Shown: positions 27,161 through 35,556 of the stretch, piece after piece
Layout: each line of letters opens with the position of its first letter
Position numbering within the stretch: position 1 is the stretch's first letter
DNA from: Hyphomonas sp.
GTDB taxonomy: Bacteria; Pseudomonadota; Alphaproteobacteria; Caulobacterales; Hyphomonadaceae
Assembly (NCBI RefSeq): GCF_022844445.1
Contig: NZ_JALHLS010000001.1
Location: forward strand, 511,077-575,076
Direction of reading: 5' to 3'
DNA: 64,000 nucleotides
Notes under the pieces: model-generated
The model's input: only the letters and a program-made list of their open reading frames with translations
Told to the model about the DNA's origin: nothing
Database searches by the model: none
Position numbers and translations under genes: made by a program

Positions 27161-29853
27161 CCGAAATCGCGGCCAAGGTTGCCGCGACAAGGCGCCGTCT
27201 CAGGCTGCTGGCCCTGGCGCGCGCCTACTGGCCGGTCTTCGTCCTGGTCACCCTGTTCCTGTCGGCCGCGTTGGCCGGAGGTTTCGACCGCCTCGACAAG
27301 ATCACGGCAGCGCTCGTGACGCCGGCTATCCTGCTGACCGCAGGAGTCTTTTTCTGGCGTGGGCGAAAACGCTATGTACGGCCCAGCGATGCGGACGCCG
27401 CGCGTATGCTGGAGGCGTCGTCCGAACTGAGGCCGGTAACCTCGCTAAAGGATCGGCCGGCGCACCCGTCGGCGGCGGCCGCCGGTCTCTGGGAAGCGCA
27501 CCGGGCGCGGTTGATTGCCGAGCTCAAGAACCTCCGCCTGCCGCAGTTTGACGCTGAATGGCGCAGGCTCGATCCTTGGATGCTGCGCGCCGTTCTGCCC
27601 GCCGCCGTGATCGCATTTGCCGTGCTCGCAGGTGGCGACGGGCCGGGGCGCGTGATGCGCGCGCTGTTCCCGGACTACGGCGCGCTGGTCGGCGCCGACA
27701 AGATGATCGTCGAGGCCTGGGTGACGCCGCCCGAACACACCGGGCGGGCGCCGATCTTTCTGAAGCCGGGCAGCGAAGATATCCGTGTACCGAAGGGTTC
27801 GGAAGTGACGCTGCGTACCGAGGCGCCGTCTCCGCCGCGTCTCGTGATGAAGGGCGCGCGGGACAAGGATGCTCGTTTCGTTGCGACGCCTGATGGCGCA
27901 TGGGAAGCCAAGGCGACGATTACGGGCGATACGCGGATACGGGTGAATTGGTGGGGCGAACGTGCGCGCTACAGCTTCAAGGTCTTGCCGGATGCCTTGC
28001 CTGGAATTGCTTTTGTCGGCCTGCCGGAACCGGGCTCGCAGGACCGTGTGAAGTTTGGCTGGAAGGCTCAGGATGATTACGGCATCGCGGCGGTCGAACT
28101 GGCGATCCGTCTTCGGGACCCTCATCCGGCCGCGCCGGACGCCGAGGACCGTGTGCCCGTGCCCATGCCGGGCGCGGCGGGCGCCAAGGCGGCGAGTGCG
28201 ACGAACGAACTGGATCTGACGCGTCACCGATGGGCCGGGTTGCCGGTCGATCTGCAGTTGGTTGCACTGGACGGCGCAGGGCAGGAAGGGCGCAGCGAGA
28301 GCCTGCCTTACGTCCTGCCTGAGAAACTGTTCCTTGATCCGCTCGCGCGCGCGACGCAGGAAGCCCGCGTGACGGTGCTGCGCGAACCTCGTGGTTATGA
28401 GGAGATTCCTAAGAACGAGGAGTCGCTTCGCGACGGATCGGTCAACGTCGCGGCGACCGGACGGATGGGCGCGGCGCCGGAGGGTATCCGGCAGGCCGTA
28501 CTGATGTTGGAATCGATCACCTACAAGGGTGAGCGGTTCTTTGACGATCTCGGTGTCTTCATGGGCCTCCAGATGGCCGAGAGCACGCTGGTGGCCGCCG
28601 GGTCGAAGGCGGAAGCCGAAGCCGTGGAGCCGCTGCTCTGGTCGATTGCGCTGAAGCTGGAATATGGCAGCGCGGCAGATGCGGCTCGGCGGCTTGAAGC
28701 GGCGCGGGCGGCGCTGGAGCGGGCGCTGAGGGATGGCGCCTCCGAAGAAGAGATCCGCAGGCTGATGGAAGCTTTCCGCGATGCGGCGAACGAGTATCTC
28801 GCGGCGAAGATGGCCGAGGCGATCGCCAACGGGATGGAAGCGCCTCAGTCCGGCGAGGATGGTCAGGCGGAGGCGGGCGGTCAGGGCCTTGGCGGACAGG
28901 ACTTCGAAGACATGCTGAACGCGCTGCAGGATCTGACCGAGACGGGCGCCAGCGATCAGGCGCGCCAGCTGCTCTCCGACATCACGAACATGCTGGAGAA
29001 TCTCGAGTTCCAGCAAGGTGGTCAGGGCCAGGATGGTCAGGGGATGCCGGGCGAACAGGCAGAAGGCGAGGAAAGCGACCTGCCGCCGGAGGAGCAGGAG
29101 TTGACCGATGCAATGCGGCGGCTATCGGAATTGCTGCGCGAACAGCGCCAACTGAACGACGACACACTGGCGCAGCAGCGCGGCGAGCAGCCGGGCGAAC
29201 CGAACGGCCAGCCGCCGCCGGGCTCACCATACGGTGAGGGTGCCGATCAGGGCGGCGGCGGCCAGCAGGAAGGCGGCGGGATGGGGCGTGGCCAGCAACC
29301 GGGCGAGTCCGGAGCCGGCGCGGGCAGTGAAGGTGAAACGCAGCAGGGCGATCAGGGCGGCGGCCAACTGGGCGGTGGGACACTGGCCGAGCGTCAGGCA
29401 GAACTCGGCCGTCTGGTCGAAGAGTTTGCCCGCCGCAGCGGCGAAGCTGCGGGCGAGGGCGAAGGCAGCGGCGCCGCAAACATCGACCCGGATGCGCTGT
29501 CGGCCATTCGGGATGCGCAGCGCCGTGCCGAGCGCGCGCTCGAGGGCGGCAATGAAGGCCGCGCGATCCTCGAGCAGGAGCGCGCGACGCAGATGCTGTC
29601 CGAGCTGTCGCGCGGGCTTGCGGGCGAACTGGACGCCATGCGCGCGGAGCGCAGCGGCGAGCAGACCGGTGGGACCGACCCGATGGGTCGCTCGCTGATG
29701 GGTGCCGGCAATGACGGCGAAGGCGTGAACATTCCAGAGGAGGGTGAACGGCAGCGCGCCAAGGACATCCTTGACGAACTGCGCCGCCGGTACAACGAGG
29801 CCGATGACGAGGAAGAGCGCGAATACCTGCGACGCCTGCTCGATCGCTTCTGA
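27139..29853 (+). CDS. TIGR02302/DUF4175 family membrane protein
   Basis: A 904-residue protein starting at a GTG within the end of lysA. Two membrane segments lie near residues 28-45 and 55-70, and a third near 150-165. The large remainder includes the family segment ALFPDYGALVGADKMIVEAWVTPPEHTG and a Q/G/E-rich low-complexity stretch (about residues 570-770) of GGQGQDGQ, PPGSPYGEG and GGGQQEGGG types. The C-terminus is charged and coiled-coil-like (ELRRRYNEADDEEER). The family is almost confined to alphaproteobacteria and often lies beside lysA; its function is not established. Confidence 0.85.
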   Translation: MAYDGSLTEIAAKVAATRRRLRLLALARAYWPVFVLVTLFLSAALAGGFDRLDKITAALVTPAILLTAGVFFWRGRKRYVRPSDADAARMLEASSELRPVTSLKDRPAHPSAAAAGLWEAHRARLIAELKNLRLPQFDAEWRRLDPWMLRAVLPAAVIAFAVLAGGDGPGRVMRALFPDYGALVGADKMIVEAWVTPPEHTGRAPIFLKPGSEDIRVPKGSEVTLRTEAPSPPRLVMKGARDKDARFVATPDGAWEAKATITGDTRIRVNWWGERARYSFKVLPDALPGIAFVGLPEPGSQDRVKFGWKAQDDYGIAAVELAIRLRDPHPAAPDAEDRVPVPMPGAAGAKAASATNELDLTRHRWAGLPVDLQLVALDGAGQEGRSESLPYVLPEKLFLDPLARATQEARVTVLREPRGYEEIPKNEESLRDGSVNVAATGRMGAAPEGIRQAVLMLESITYKGERFFDDLGVFMGLQMAESTLVAAGSKAEAEAVEPLLWSIALKLEYGSAADAARRLEAARAALERALRDGASEEEIRRLMEAFRDAANEYLAAKMAEAIANGMEAPQSGEDGQAEAGGQGLGGQDFEDMLNALQDLTETGASDQARQLLSDITNMLENLEFQQGGQGQDGQGMPGEQAEGEESDLPPEEQELTDAMRRLSELLREQRQLNDDTLAQQRGEQPGEPNGQPPPGSPYGEGADQGGGGQQEGGGMGRGQQPGESGAGAGSEGETQQGDQGGGQLGGGTLAERQAELGRLVEEFARRSGEAAGEGEGSGAANIDPDALSAIRDAQRRAERALEGGNEGRAILEQERATQMLSELSRGLAGELDAMRAERSGEQTGGTDPMGRSLMGAGNDGEGVNIPEEGERQRAKDILDELRRRYNEADDEEEREYLRRLLDRF

Positions 29854-29914
29854 GACGCTTGCCGGGGCGGGTTGTCCGTGGTCTCCTTTCTCGAAAGAAG
29901 ACCGGGAGGAAAAG

Positions 29915-30883
29915 ATGGCGCGCTGGGAATACACCAAGGGCCTCAAGGATATCGGCAACGGGCTCTATGCCTGGCTGCAGCCGGATGGCGGCTGGGGCTG
30001 GTCGAATGCCGGGCTGATCCGCGACGGTGAGGAAAGCCTGCTGGTAGATACGTTGTTCGACATGCACCTGACGCGCGAGATGCTCGCCGCTATGACGGAT
30101 GCCACCGGGATCGGTGCGGGCCGGATCGGCACGATCGTCAACACCCATGCGAACGGCGACCATTGCCACGGCAACGGATGTTGTCCGCAGGCGGAGATCA
30201 TCGCGAGCGAGGCGAGCGCGCGTGAAATGGCCGAAGTGCCGGCGGCAATGCTGGCGCAGTTCAAGAAAGCGGGCGCGCAACTGGGGCCGGCCGGCACCTA
30301 CTTCGCGGACGTGTTCGCTCCGTTCGACTTCGACCATATCGATGAACGCCTGCCGACGCGCACCTTCTCCGGCGAGATGGCGCTTAAGGTCGGCGACAAG
30401 GATGTGCGCCTGATAGAAGTGGGCCCGGCGCATACGGGCGGCGATGTGCTGGTGCACGTTCCGAAGGACCGCGCGGTGTTCACAGGCGACATCCTGTTTA
30501 TAGGTGGCACGCCGCTGATGTGGGCGGGGCCCGTCAGGAACTGGATCAGTGCGTGTGAAAGGATCATCGCGATGGATGTGGACGTGATCGTGCCCGGCCA
30601 CGGCCCGGTCACCGACAAGGCCGGCGTGCAGCGGGTGGCAGATTATCTCGCGTTCGCGGACCGCGAGGCGCGCAAGCGCTTTGATGCGGGCCTCAGTGTG
30701 CGCGACGCCGCACATGACATCGCGCTGGGCGATTTCTCGGCCTGGGGCGATGCCGAGCGGATCGCAGTGAACGTGGACAGTCTGTACCGGGAGTACCGCG
30801 GCGACGGAAAGGTGACGCCGGTGATTGAGTTGTTCGCGCTGATGGCCGAAGTGCGCGCCCGTCAGCGCTCTAGTGCAGCTTGA
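29915..30883 (+). CDS. MBL-fold metallo-hydrolase
   Basis: A 322-residue metallo-beta-lactamase-fold enzyme. The metal site begins NTHANGDHCHGNG; the usual second histidine of HxHxDH is asparagine here (HANGDH), as in a subgroup of the family. It continues with GPAHTGGDV, FTGDILF and VPGHGPV. The ATG at 29915 has GGGAGGA upstream. The substrate is unknown; thioesterase-, lactonase- and glyoxalase-like roles are all possible. Its last 14 bp overlap the ndh remnant on the other strand. Confidence 0.8.
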   Translation: MARWEYTKGLKDIGNGLYAWLQPDGGWGWSNAGLIRDGEESLLVDTLFDMHLTREMLAAMTDATGIGAGRIGTIVNTHANGDHCHGNGCCPQAEIIASEASAREMAEVPAAMLAQFKKAGAQLGPAGTYFADVFAPFDFDHIDERLPTRTFSGEMALKVGDKDVRLIEVGPAHTGGDVLVHVPKDRAVFTGDILFIGGTPLMWAGPVRNWISACERIIAMDVDVIVPGHGPVTDKAGVQRVADYLAFADREARKRFDAGLSVRDAAHDIALGDFSAWGDAERIAVNVDSLYREYRGDGKVTPVIELFALMAEVRARQRSSAA

Positions 30884-31516
30884 GCTCTGGCCGCACGACC
30901 TGATTGACGTGGCCCATCACGATCATCCCGAGGCCGCGCAGTGAACCGTGAATGGCCATGAGGTGCATGCGGTAGAGCGAAATAGAGACAAACGGGGCGA
31001 GGCGGCCCTCGACCACCATGCGCCCGCAGATCAGGTTGCCCATCCGCGCCCCGCTGGCTTTCCAGCGACAGGCAGTTGTCCTTGACACCTTCGGCGCTGA
31101 AATCGTTCGAAGCCGAGCCGAGGACGAGGTAGTCGTAGCGGATACGGTGCTCGCCCATCAGTTCGGATCCGTCCGCATCCAGCAGCGGCGCGACGATGAC
31201 CTGGCGGTTTTGCCGGTCAATGCCCTTCAGGGCGCCCTGGAAGTAGCGATAACCCCAGCGGTGGGCACGGGCGCCATGGCCAACCTCGTCGAGGTTGGCG
31301 CCGAGCGATCCGGCGGCCATCTCGTGCAGGAGCGGCTTCCAGATATGCGTGCGGTTGCGCGAGGAGGAGGATGACGAACTTCTCGCGGCCATACCTGGCG
31401 CCGTGGCGGGCCGCGAGTTGCAGCCCTCTGGCGCCGCCGGCGGCAACGACAATCTGGATCTTCAGCCCTCGTACGCGGGAAGGATATTGTCCGGTCCCGC
31501 CCGAAGGAAACAGCAC
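30870..31516 (-). pseudogene. Decayed type II NADH dehydrogenase (ndh remnant)
   Basis: Pieces of NDH-2 lie in order in three frames. The N-terminal FAD-binding strand (KIQIVVAAGGARGLQLAARHG) is at about 31360-31465. A middle part (RNRTHIWKPLLHEMAAGSLGANLDE to YDYLVLGSASNDF) is at about 31070-31375. The C-terminal membrane-anchor end (SISLYRMHLMAIHGSL to VRPELKLH) finishes at a TAG at 30870. A frameshift separates the first two near a run of GAG triplets (31363-31377). Roughly 200 residues, including the NADH-binding domain, are missing between middle and end. It cannot make a working enzyme. Its first ATG is 7 bp after the adenosyltransferase stop, so it was probably once the third gene of that operon. 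Confidence 0.85.
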
Positions 31517-31523
31517 CTGGTGT

Positions 31524-32096
31524 TCAGCGGTTTGCGCCCGGCACCCATTTCACATCATCCGCCCCGTCCTTGTTGGCGGCGCGGCCAGCGACGAACAGCC
31601 AGTCGGACAGGCGGTTGATGAAGGCGAGGGCGACCGGGTTGACCGGTTCGTCCTTCAGGGAGCCAAGGTGGGCCATCTCCCGCTCGGCTCGGCGGCAGAG
31701 GGTGCGCGCGACGTGCAACTGCGCCGCCAGAGGCGATCCGCCGGGCAGGATGAAGCTGTCGAGCGGCGGGATGACTGCGTTCATCGCGTCGATCTCCTGC
31801 TCCAGCCGGGTCACTTGGGTCTCGATGATCCGCAGCGGGGTCCATTCCAGAACCCGGCCCCGGTCTGGGGTGGCAAGGTCGGCGCCGAGGTCGAACAGGT
31901 CGTTCTGGATGCGGCGTATCCGCACGAGCATTTCGCCTTCCGCTTCCAGCGCCGCCACACCCAGGGCGGCGTTCAGTTCGTCCACCGTGCCGTAGGCGGT
32001 GACGCGGGGATGCCATTTCGGCACCACTTCGCCGGTGGAGAGGCGGGTTTCCCCCTTGTCCCCTGTGCGGGTGTAGATCTTGTCGAGACGGACCAT
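31524..32096 (-). CDS. PduO-type cob(I)alamin adenosyltransferase
   Basis: A 190-residue enzyme attaching the 5'-deoxyadenosyl group of ATP to cob(I)alamin. The PduO-type N-terminus is VRLDKIYTRTGDKGETRLSTGE, followed by AYGTVDELNAALG and, near the C-terminus, CRRAERE and FINRLSDWLFVAGR. The ATG at 32096 has GGAGG eight bases upstream, which rules out the 12-residue longer frame. It is paired with the HIG1 gene (4 bp apart), as in many alphaproteobacteria. It implies a B12-dependent enzyme elsewhere, such as methylmalonyl-CoA mutase. Confidence 0.9.
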   Translation of the reverse strand: MVRLDKIYTRTGDKGETRLSTGEVVPKWHPRVTAYGTVDELNAALGVAALEAEGEMLVRIRRIQNDLFDLGADLATPDRGRVLEWTPLRIIETQVTRLEQEIDAMNAVIPPLDSFILPGGSPLAAQLHVARTLCRRAEREMAHLGSLKDEPVNPVALAFINRLSDWLFVAGRAANKDGADDVKWVPGANR

Positions 32097-32100
32097 AGTC

Positions 32101-32313
32101 TCAGCCTCCGAACTTGATGGCTCCGGCGACAATACCGATCAGGACGAGGAAGGCGATGGCCACAGCCTGAAAGATGACGCGCAGGCGCATCAGCTTGTTG
32201 GAGCGGCTGGCCTGATTGGCATCCTGCCGGGTCAGGTTGAAGATGCCGAACAGGAGGACAACCACGATGGCCGCAAGGGCGATGTAGAAGCCGAAGGTCA
32301 GGAAGCTTTGCAT
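32101..32313 (-). CDS. HIG1-domain twin-helix small membrane protein
   Basis: A 70-residue protein with two membrane helices (FYIALAAIVVVLLFGIFNL and VAIAFLVLIGIVAGAI). The loop RSNKLMRLRVIFQAVA is the HIG1 motif of mitochondrial hypoxia-induced proteins. Mitochondrial relatives act on cytochrome oxidase assembly and supercomplexes; a respiratory role here is inference, though the ndh remnant two genes downstream fits a respiratory neighbourhood. Confidence 0.85.
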   Translation of the reverse strand: MQSFLTFGFYIALAAIVVVLLFGIFNLTRQDANQASRSNKLMRLRVIFQAVAIAFLVLIGIVAGAIKFGG

Positions 32314-32407
32314 TGGGCGTCAGCCTTTTCGAGAGTGTTCGGCCGGGACCTTAGACCGAAGGACACCGCACGGCGCTGCTGCATCGGGTCGCGGCGCAGG
32401 GGCGGGA

Positions 32408-32716
32408 TTAGTCTTCATTTTCGAGCCGTGCAGCGAGGGCTTCCACCCGTCCCGCCATGGTGATCAGGATTTCAACGGCGCGGGCATCGGTTTCTGGTCG
32501 GGCGGAGACGCCGCGCCGGGCACTATCCAGTTCGTCCAACAGCGATAGAGCGGTGATCAGCAGCAGGCGTTCGTCACCGATATCGCCCACCGCGCTTGCT
32601 ATCTGGCCGACCCGGGCATCTAGCTGCTCGGCAAGCTTCTGGACCCGCTGTTCCTGTCCCGGCGCACAGGCGATGGAGAAATTGCGGCCCCGCAGCGAGA
32701 TATCGGCCTTTGCCAA
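32408..32716 (-). CDS. zapA: ZapA, FtsZ-ring-associated protein
   Basis: A 102-residue protein with the ZapA fold: an N-terminal strand (ADISLRGRNFSIAC) followed by a long coiled-coil helix (EQRVQKLAEQLDARVGQIA to LLLITALSLLDELDSA). ZapA bundles FtsZ filaments at the division site. I choose the TTG at 32716 because GGAGG lies nine bases upstream and homology begins there; the longer frame runs antisense through conserved codons of the DUF4164 gene. I looked for a 6S RNA in the 94 bp downstream and the space is too short. Confidence 0.85.
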   Translation of the reverse strand: MAKADISLRGRNFSIACAPGQEQRVQKLAEQLDARVGQIASAVGDIGDERLLLITALSLLDELDSARRGVSARPETDARAVEILITMAGRVEALAARLENED

Positions 32717-32720
32717 GAGG

Positions 32721-32990
32721 TCAGTCCTCCTTCCCAAGGGCGGCGCGGACTTCCTCAATGGCTGAACCAAGGGCAAGGCTCGCCTCATCGGCGAGGGCCT
32801 GCAGCTCCTGTTCGCGGGCAAGGGACTGATCGAGCGCTTCGGCGAGGTTGGCGCGGTCAGTGACCAGGGCCGCAATCTCGGCCCGCAAGGCGACCGGATT
32901 GCCGGCACGCAGCAGATGCGCCTCCAGCGCCACTTCAAGGCGCTTCAGGGCGGCATCGAGGCGTGCGGCGGCCGGATCGAGGTCGGTCAT
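32721..32990 (-). CDS. DUF4164-type coiled-coil protein
   Basis: An 89-residue, almost entirely helical, alanine- and leucine-rich protein predicted to form a coiled coil (RLDAALKRLEVALEAH, ELQALADEASLALGSAIEEV). It sits 4 bp upstream of zapA and shares its transcript, as in related alphaproteobacteria. A role in division or ZapA function is inferred from position only. Confidence 0.7.
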   Translation of the reverse strand: MTDLDPAAARLDAALKRLEVALEAHLLRAGNPVALRAEIAALVTDRANLAEALDQSLAREQELQALADEASLALGSAIEEVRAALGKED

Positions 32991-33095
32991 GACAATATTG
33001 GACTAGCGACAATGCAGCCGGGCGCCAAGCGCCTTGACGGTTCCGCGAGAGTCTGGCCTAGCACGAATCGCGAAAAACACCGGGAGATCAGCAGA

Positions 33096-35066
33096 ATGGC
33101 TGTTACAAATCGCGACATGGCGAACGCCGTCCGTGCGCTGTCCATGGACGCTGTCGAAGCGGCCAAGTCCGGGCATGTCGGCCTGCCGCTGGGTATGGCC
33201 GATGCGGCCACTGTTCTCTTCCGGAAATTCCTGAAGTTTGACCCCAAAGACCCAGCCTGGCCGGACCGTGACCGGTTTGTTCTGTCGGCAGGTCATGGCT
33301 CGATGCTCATTTACTCCCTGCTGCATCTCACGGGATATGCGTCGGTCAGCCGCGACGACATCCGCAATTTCCGCCAGCTGGGCGCGAGCACGCCGGGCCA
33401 CCCGGAGAACTTCGTGACCGCAGGCGTCGAGACAACGACCGGCCCGCTGGGGCAGGGCATCGCGACAGCTGTGGGCATGGCGATTGCTGAGCGCCACCTC
33501 AATGCGCGCTTCGGAAATGATCTTGTCGATCACCGTACCTGGGTTGTCGCCGGTGACGGCTGCCTCATGGAAGGTATCAGCCAGGAAGCCATCACGCTCG
33601 CCGGACACCTCAAGCTTAACAAGCTGATCGTGTTGTTCGACGACAACGCCGTAACCATCGACGGCTCGACCGACCTGTCGGATGCAACCGACCAGTGCGC
33701 GCGCTTCGAAGCCTCCGGCTGGATCTCGCGCCGAGTTGACGGTCATGACGAGAAAGACGTGACCGAGGCGCTCAAGTGGGCGACAAAGCAGAAGAAGCCG
33801 GTTTTCCTCGCGGTGAAGACGATCATCGGCTACGGCGCACCGAAACTGGCAGGTACCGGCAAGGCTCATGGCGGTCCCTATGGCGCGGAAGAGATCGCGG
33901 GCATACGCAAGGCGCTCGATTGGCCGCATGCGCCGTTCGAGGTTCCTGACGCCATCGAGAAGGCCTGGGCGAAAGCCGGTGAGCGGTCGCAGGGCGACCA
34001 TGCGGCCTGGAAGAAGCGCCTGGCAGCAAGCCCCAAGAAGGGCGAGTTCAATGCCGCCATCGCGGGGCGCCTCCCGAAGAATCTCGGCAAGGCAATTGCC
34101 AAGCACAAGAAGGCCGTCGTCGATGGCGGCGCGTCCAAGGCGACGCGTGTGTGGAGCGGCGAAGCGCTGGAAGTGATCACGCACCTCGTGCCGGAAATGG
34201 TCGGCGGATCAGCTGATCTGACGGGTTCGAACAATACCAAGACCAGCCAGACCGCGCCGATGACGCCGAAAAGCTGGGACGGGCGCTATATCCACTACGG
34301 CGTGCGTGAGCATGCAATGGCCGCGGCGATGAACGGTATGGCGCTGCATGGCGGCGTGATTCCGTATTCCGGCACGTTCCTTGTTTTCGCCGACTACAGC
34401 CGCGCCGCCATCCGCATCGGTGCGCTGATGGGCCTGCGCGTGGTGCATGTGATGACGCACGATTCGATCGGCCTCGGCGAAGATGGTCCGACCCACCAGC
34501 CGGTAGAGCAGGTGGCTTCATTGCGTGCGATGCCGGAGATGCTGGTCTTCCGTCCTGCCGACGGCGTGGAGACGGCGGAGTGCTGGGAACTCGCGCTTGC
34601 GCGCCAGGACGGCCCGTCCACGATGGCGCTGACCCGCCAGAACGTGGCGCCCGCCAGAAAGACGCATACGGAGGAAAACCTCTCTGCGAAGGGCGCCTAT
34701 GTGCTCTCGCCCGCCTCGGGCAAGGAGCGCGGTGTGCTGATCGCGACAGGTTCGGAAGTGGAGATCGCCCTCAAGGCGCAGGCCATCCTCGCAGGGGCCG
34801 GCATCGGCGTGCGCGTCGTCTCGATGCCGTCGATGGAGCTGTTCGGCCAGCAGGACGCGGCCTACCGCGAAGAGACGTTGGGCAAGGGCTTGCCGAAAGT
34901 GGCGGTCGAGGCCGGCGTCCGCTTTGGCTGGGACCGGTGGATTGGCGCGGATGGCGGCTTCGTCGGTATGGACAGCTTTGGCGCCAGCGCGCCCTACCAG
35001 CAACTTTACCAGCATTTCGGCATCACGGCGGAAGCCGTAGTCGAGGCGCTGAAGGCGCGGATTTGA
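33096..35066 (+). CDS. tkt: Transketolase
   Basis: A 656-residue thiamine-diphosphate enzyme moving two-carbon units between sugar phosphates in the pentose phosphate (and, where present, Calvin) pathway. Motifs: SGHVGLPLGMAD near the N-terminus, the ThDP/Mg motif GDGCLMEGISQEA through VTIDGST, and THDSIGLGEDGPTHQPVEQ in the pyrimidine domain. The ATG at 33096 is preceded by GGGAGA. It is divergent from the DUF4164-zapA unit and followed after 13 bp by the ABA4-like gene. Confidence 0.96.
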   Translation: MAVTNRDMANAVRALSMDAVEAAKSGHVGLPLGMADAATVLFRKFLKFDPKDPAWPDRDRFVLSAGHGSMLIYSLLHLTGYASVSRDDIRNFRQLGASTPGHPENFVTAGVETTTGPLGQGIATAVGMAIAERHLNARFGNDLVDHRTWVVAGDGCLMEGISQEAITLAGHLKLNKLIVLFDDNAVTIDGSTDLSDATDQCARFEASGWISRRVDGHDEKDVTEALKWATKQKKPVFLAVKTIIGYGAPKLAGTGKAHGGPYGAEEIAGIRKALDWPHAPFEVPDAIEKAWAKAGERSQGDHAAWKKRLAASPKKGEFNAAIAGRLPKNLGKAIAKHKKAVVDGGASKATRVWSGEALEVITHLVPEMVGGSADLTGSNNTKTSQTAPMTPKSWDGRYIHYGVREHAMAAAMNGMALHGGVIPYSGTFLVFADYSRAAIRIGALMGLRVVHVMTHDSIGLGEDGPTHQPVEQVASLRAMPEMLVFRPADGVETAECWELALARQDGPSTMALTRQNVAPARKTHTEENLSAKGAYVLSPASGKERGVLIATGSEVEIALKAQAILAGAGIGVRVVSMPSMELFGQQDAAYREETLGKGLPKVAVEAGVRFGWDRWIGADGGFVGMDSFGASAPYQQLYQHFGITAEAVVEALKARI

Positions 35067-35079
35067 CGGGAGGCGTACA

Positions 35080-35541
35080 ATGCCGCTGAGTTACGAGAAC
35101 GTCTTTTCTCTGATCAATTTGGCGGTATTGCCTGCCTGGCTGCTGCTTGCCCTGCTGCCGAAATCCGGGGTGACCCGCACGGTCGTCCATTCCGGGCTCT
35201 ACCCTCTGCTGCTCGGAGTATTCTACACAGTTACGCTCGTGATGGGCTTTGCCTTTGGTTACGGCGCGGAGGCAGGCAGCTTCAACTCGGCGGCAGGCGT
35301 CTCGCAGGTCTTTTCTCACCCGCACGGCATCCTCATCGGCTGGAGCCACTATCTCGTATTTGACCTCTTCGTTGGCGCGTGGATCGCGCGCGATGCGCAG
35401 CGTCGTGGCTTCCCCCACCTCGTGCTCGTGCCTTGCCTGTTCTTCACGCTGATGCTCGGGCCAGTCGGTCTGCTGATGTATTTCCTGCTCCGCCTTGCCT
35501 TGCGCAAGGGGGGGTGGAGCCTGGTTGAAACGCCGACCTAG
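35080..35541 (+). CDS. ABA4-like (DUF4281) membrane protein
   Basis: A 153-residue protein with four predicted membrane helices. GWSHYLVFDLFVGAWIARDAQR and LVPCLFFTLMLGPVGLLMYF are the conserved core of the ABA4 family. Plant ABA4 is needed for neoxanthin formation from violaxanthin; bacterial homologues are uncharacterised, and no carotenoid gene is nearby. It begins 13 bp after tkt and is probably cotranscribed. Confidence 0.8.
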   Translation: MPLSYENVFSLINLAVLPAWLLLALLPKSGVTRTVVHSGLYPLLLGVFYTVTLVMGFAFGYGAEAGSFNSAAGVSQVFSHPHGILIGWSHYLVFDLFVGAWIARDAQRRGFPHLVLVPCLFFTLMLGPVGLLMYFLLRLALRKGGWSLVETPT

Positions 35542-35556
35542 TTCCGGATTGCGGCG

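Noticed and set aside
32314-32407. Possible 6S RNA downstream of zapA
   Set aside because: 6S RNA often sits here, but only 94 bp are free and no long bubble-stem structure is evident.
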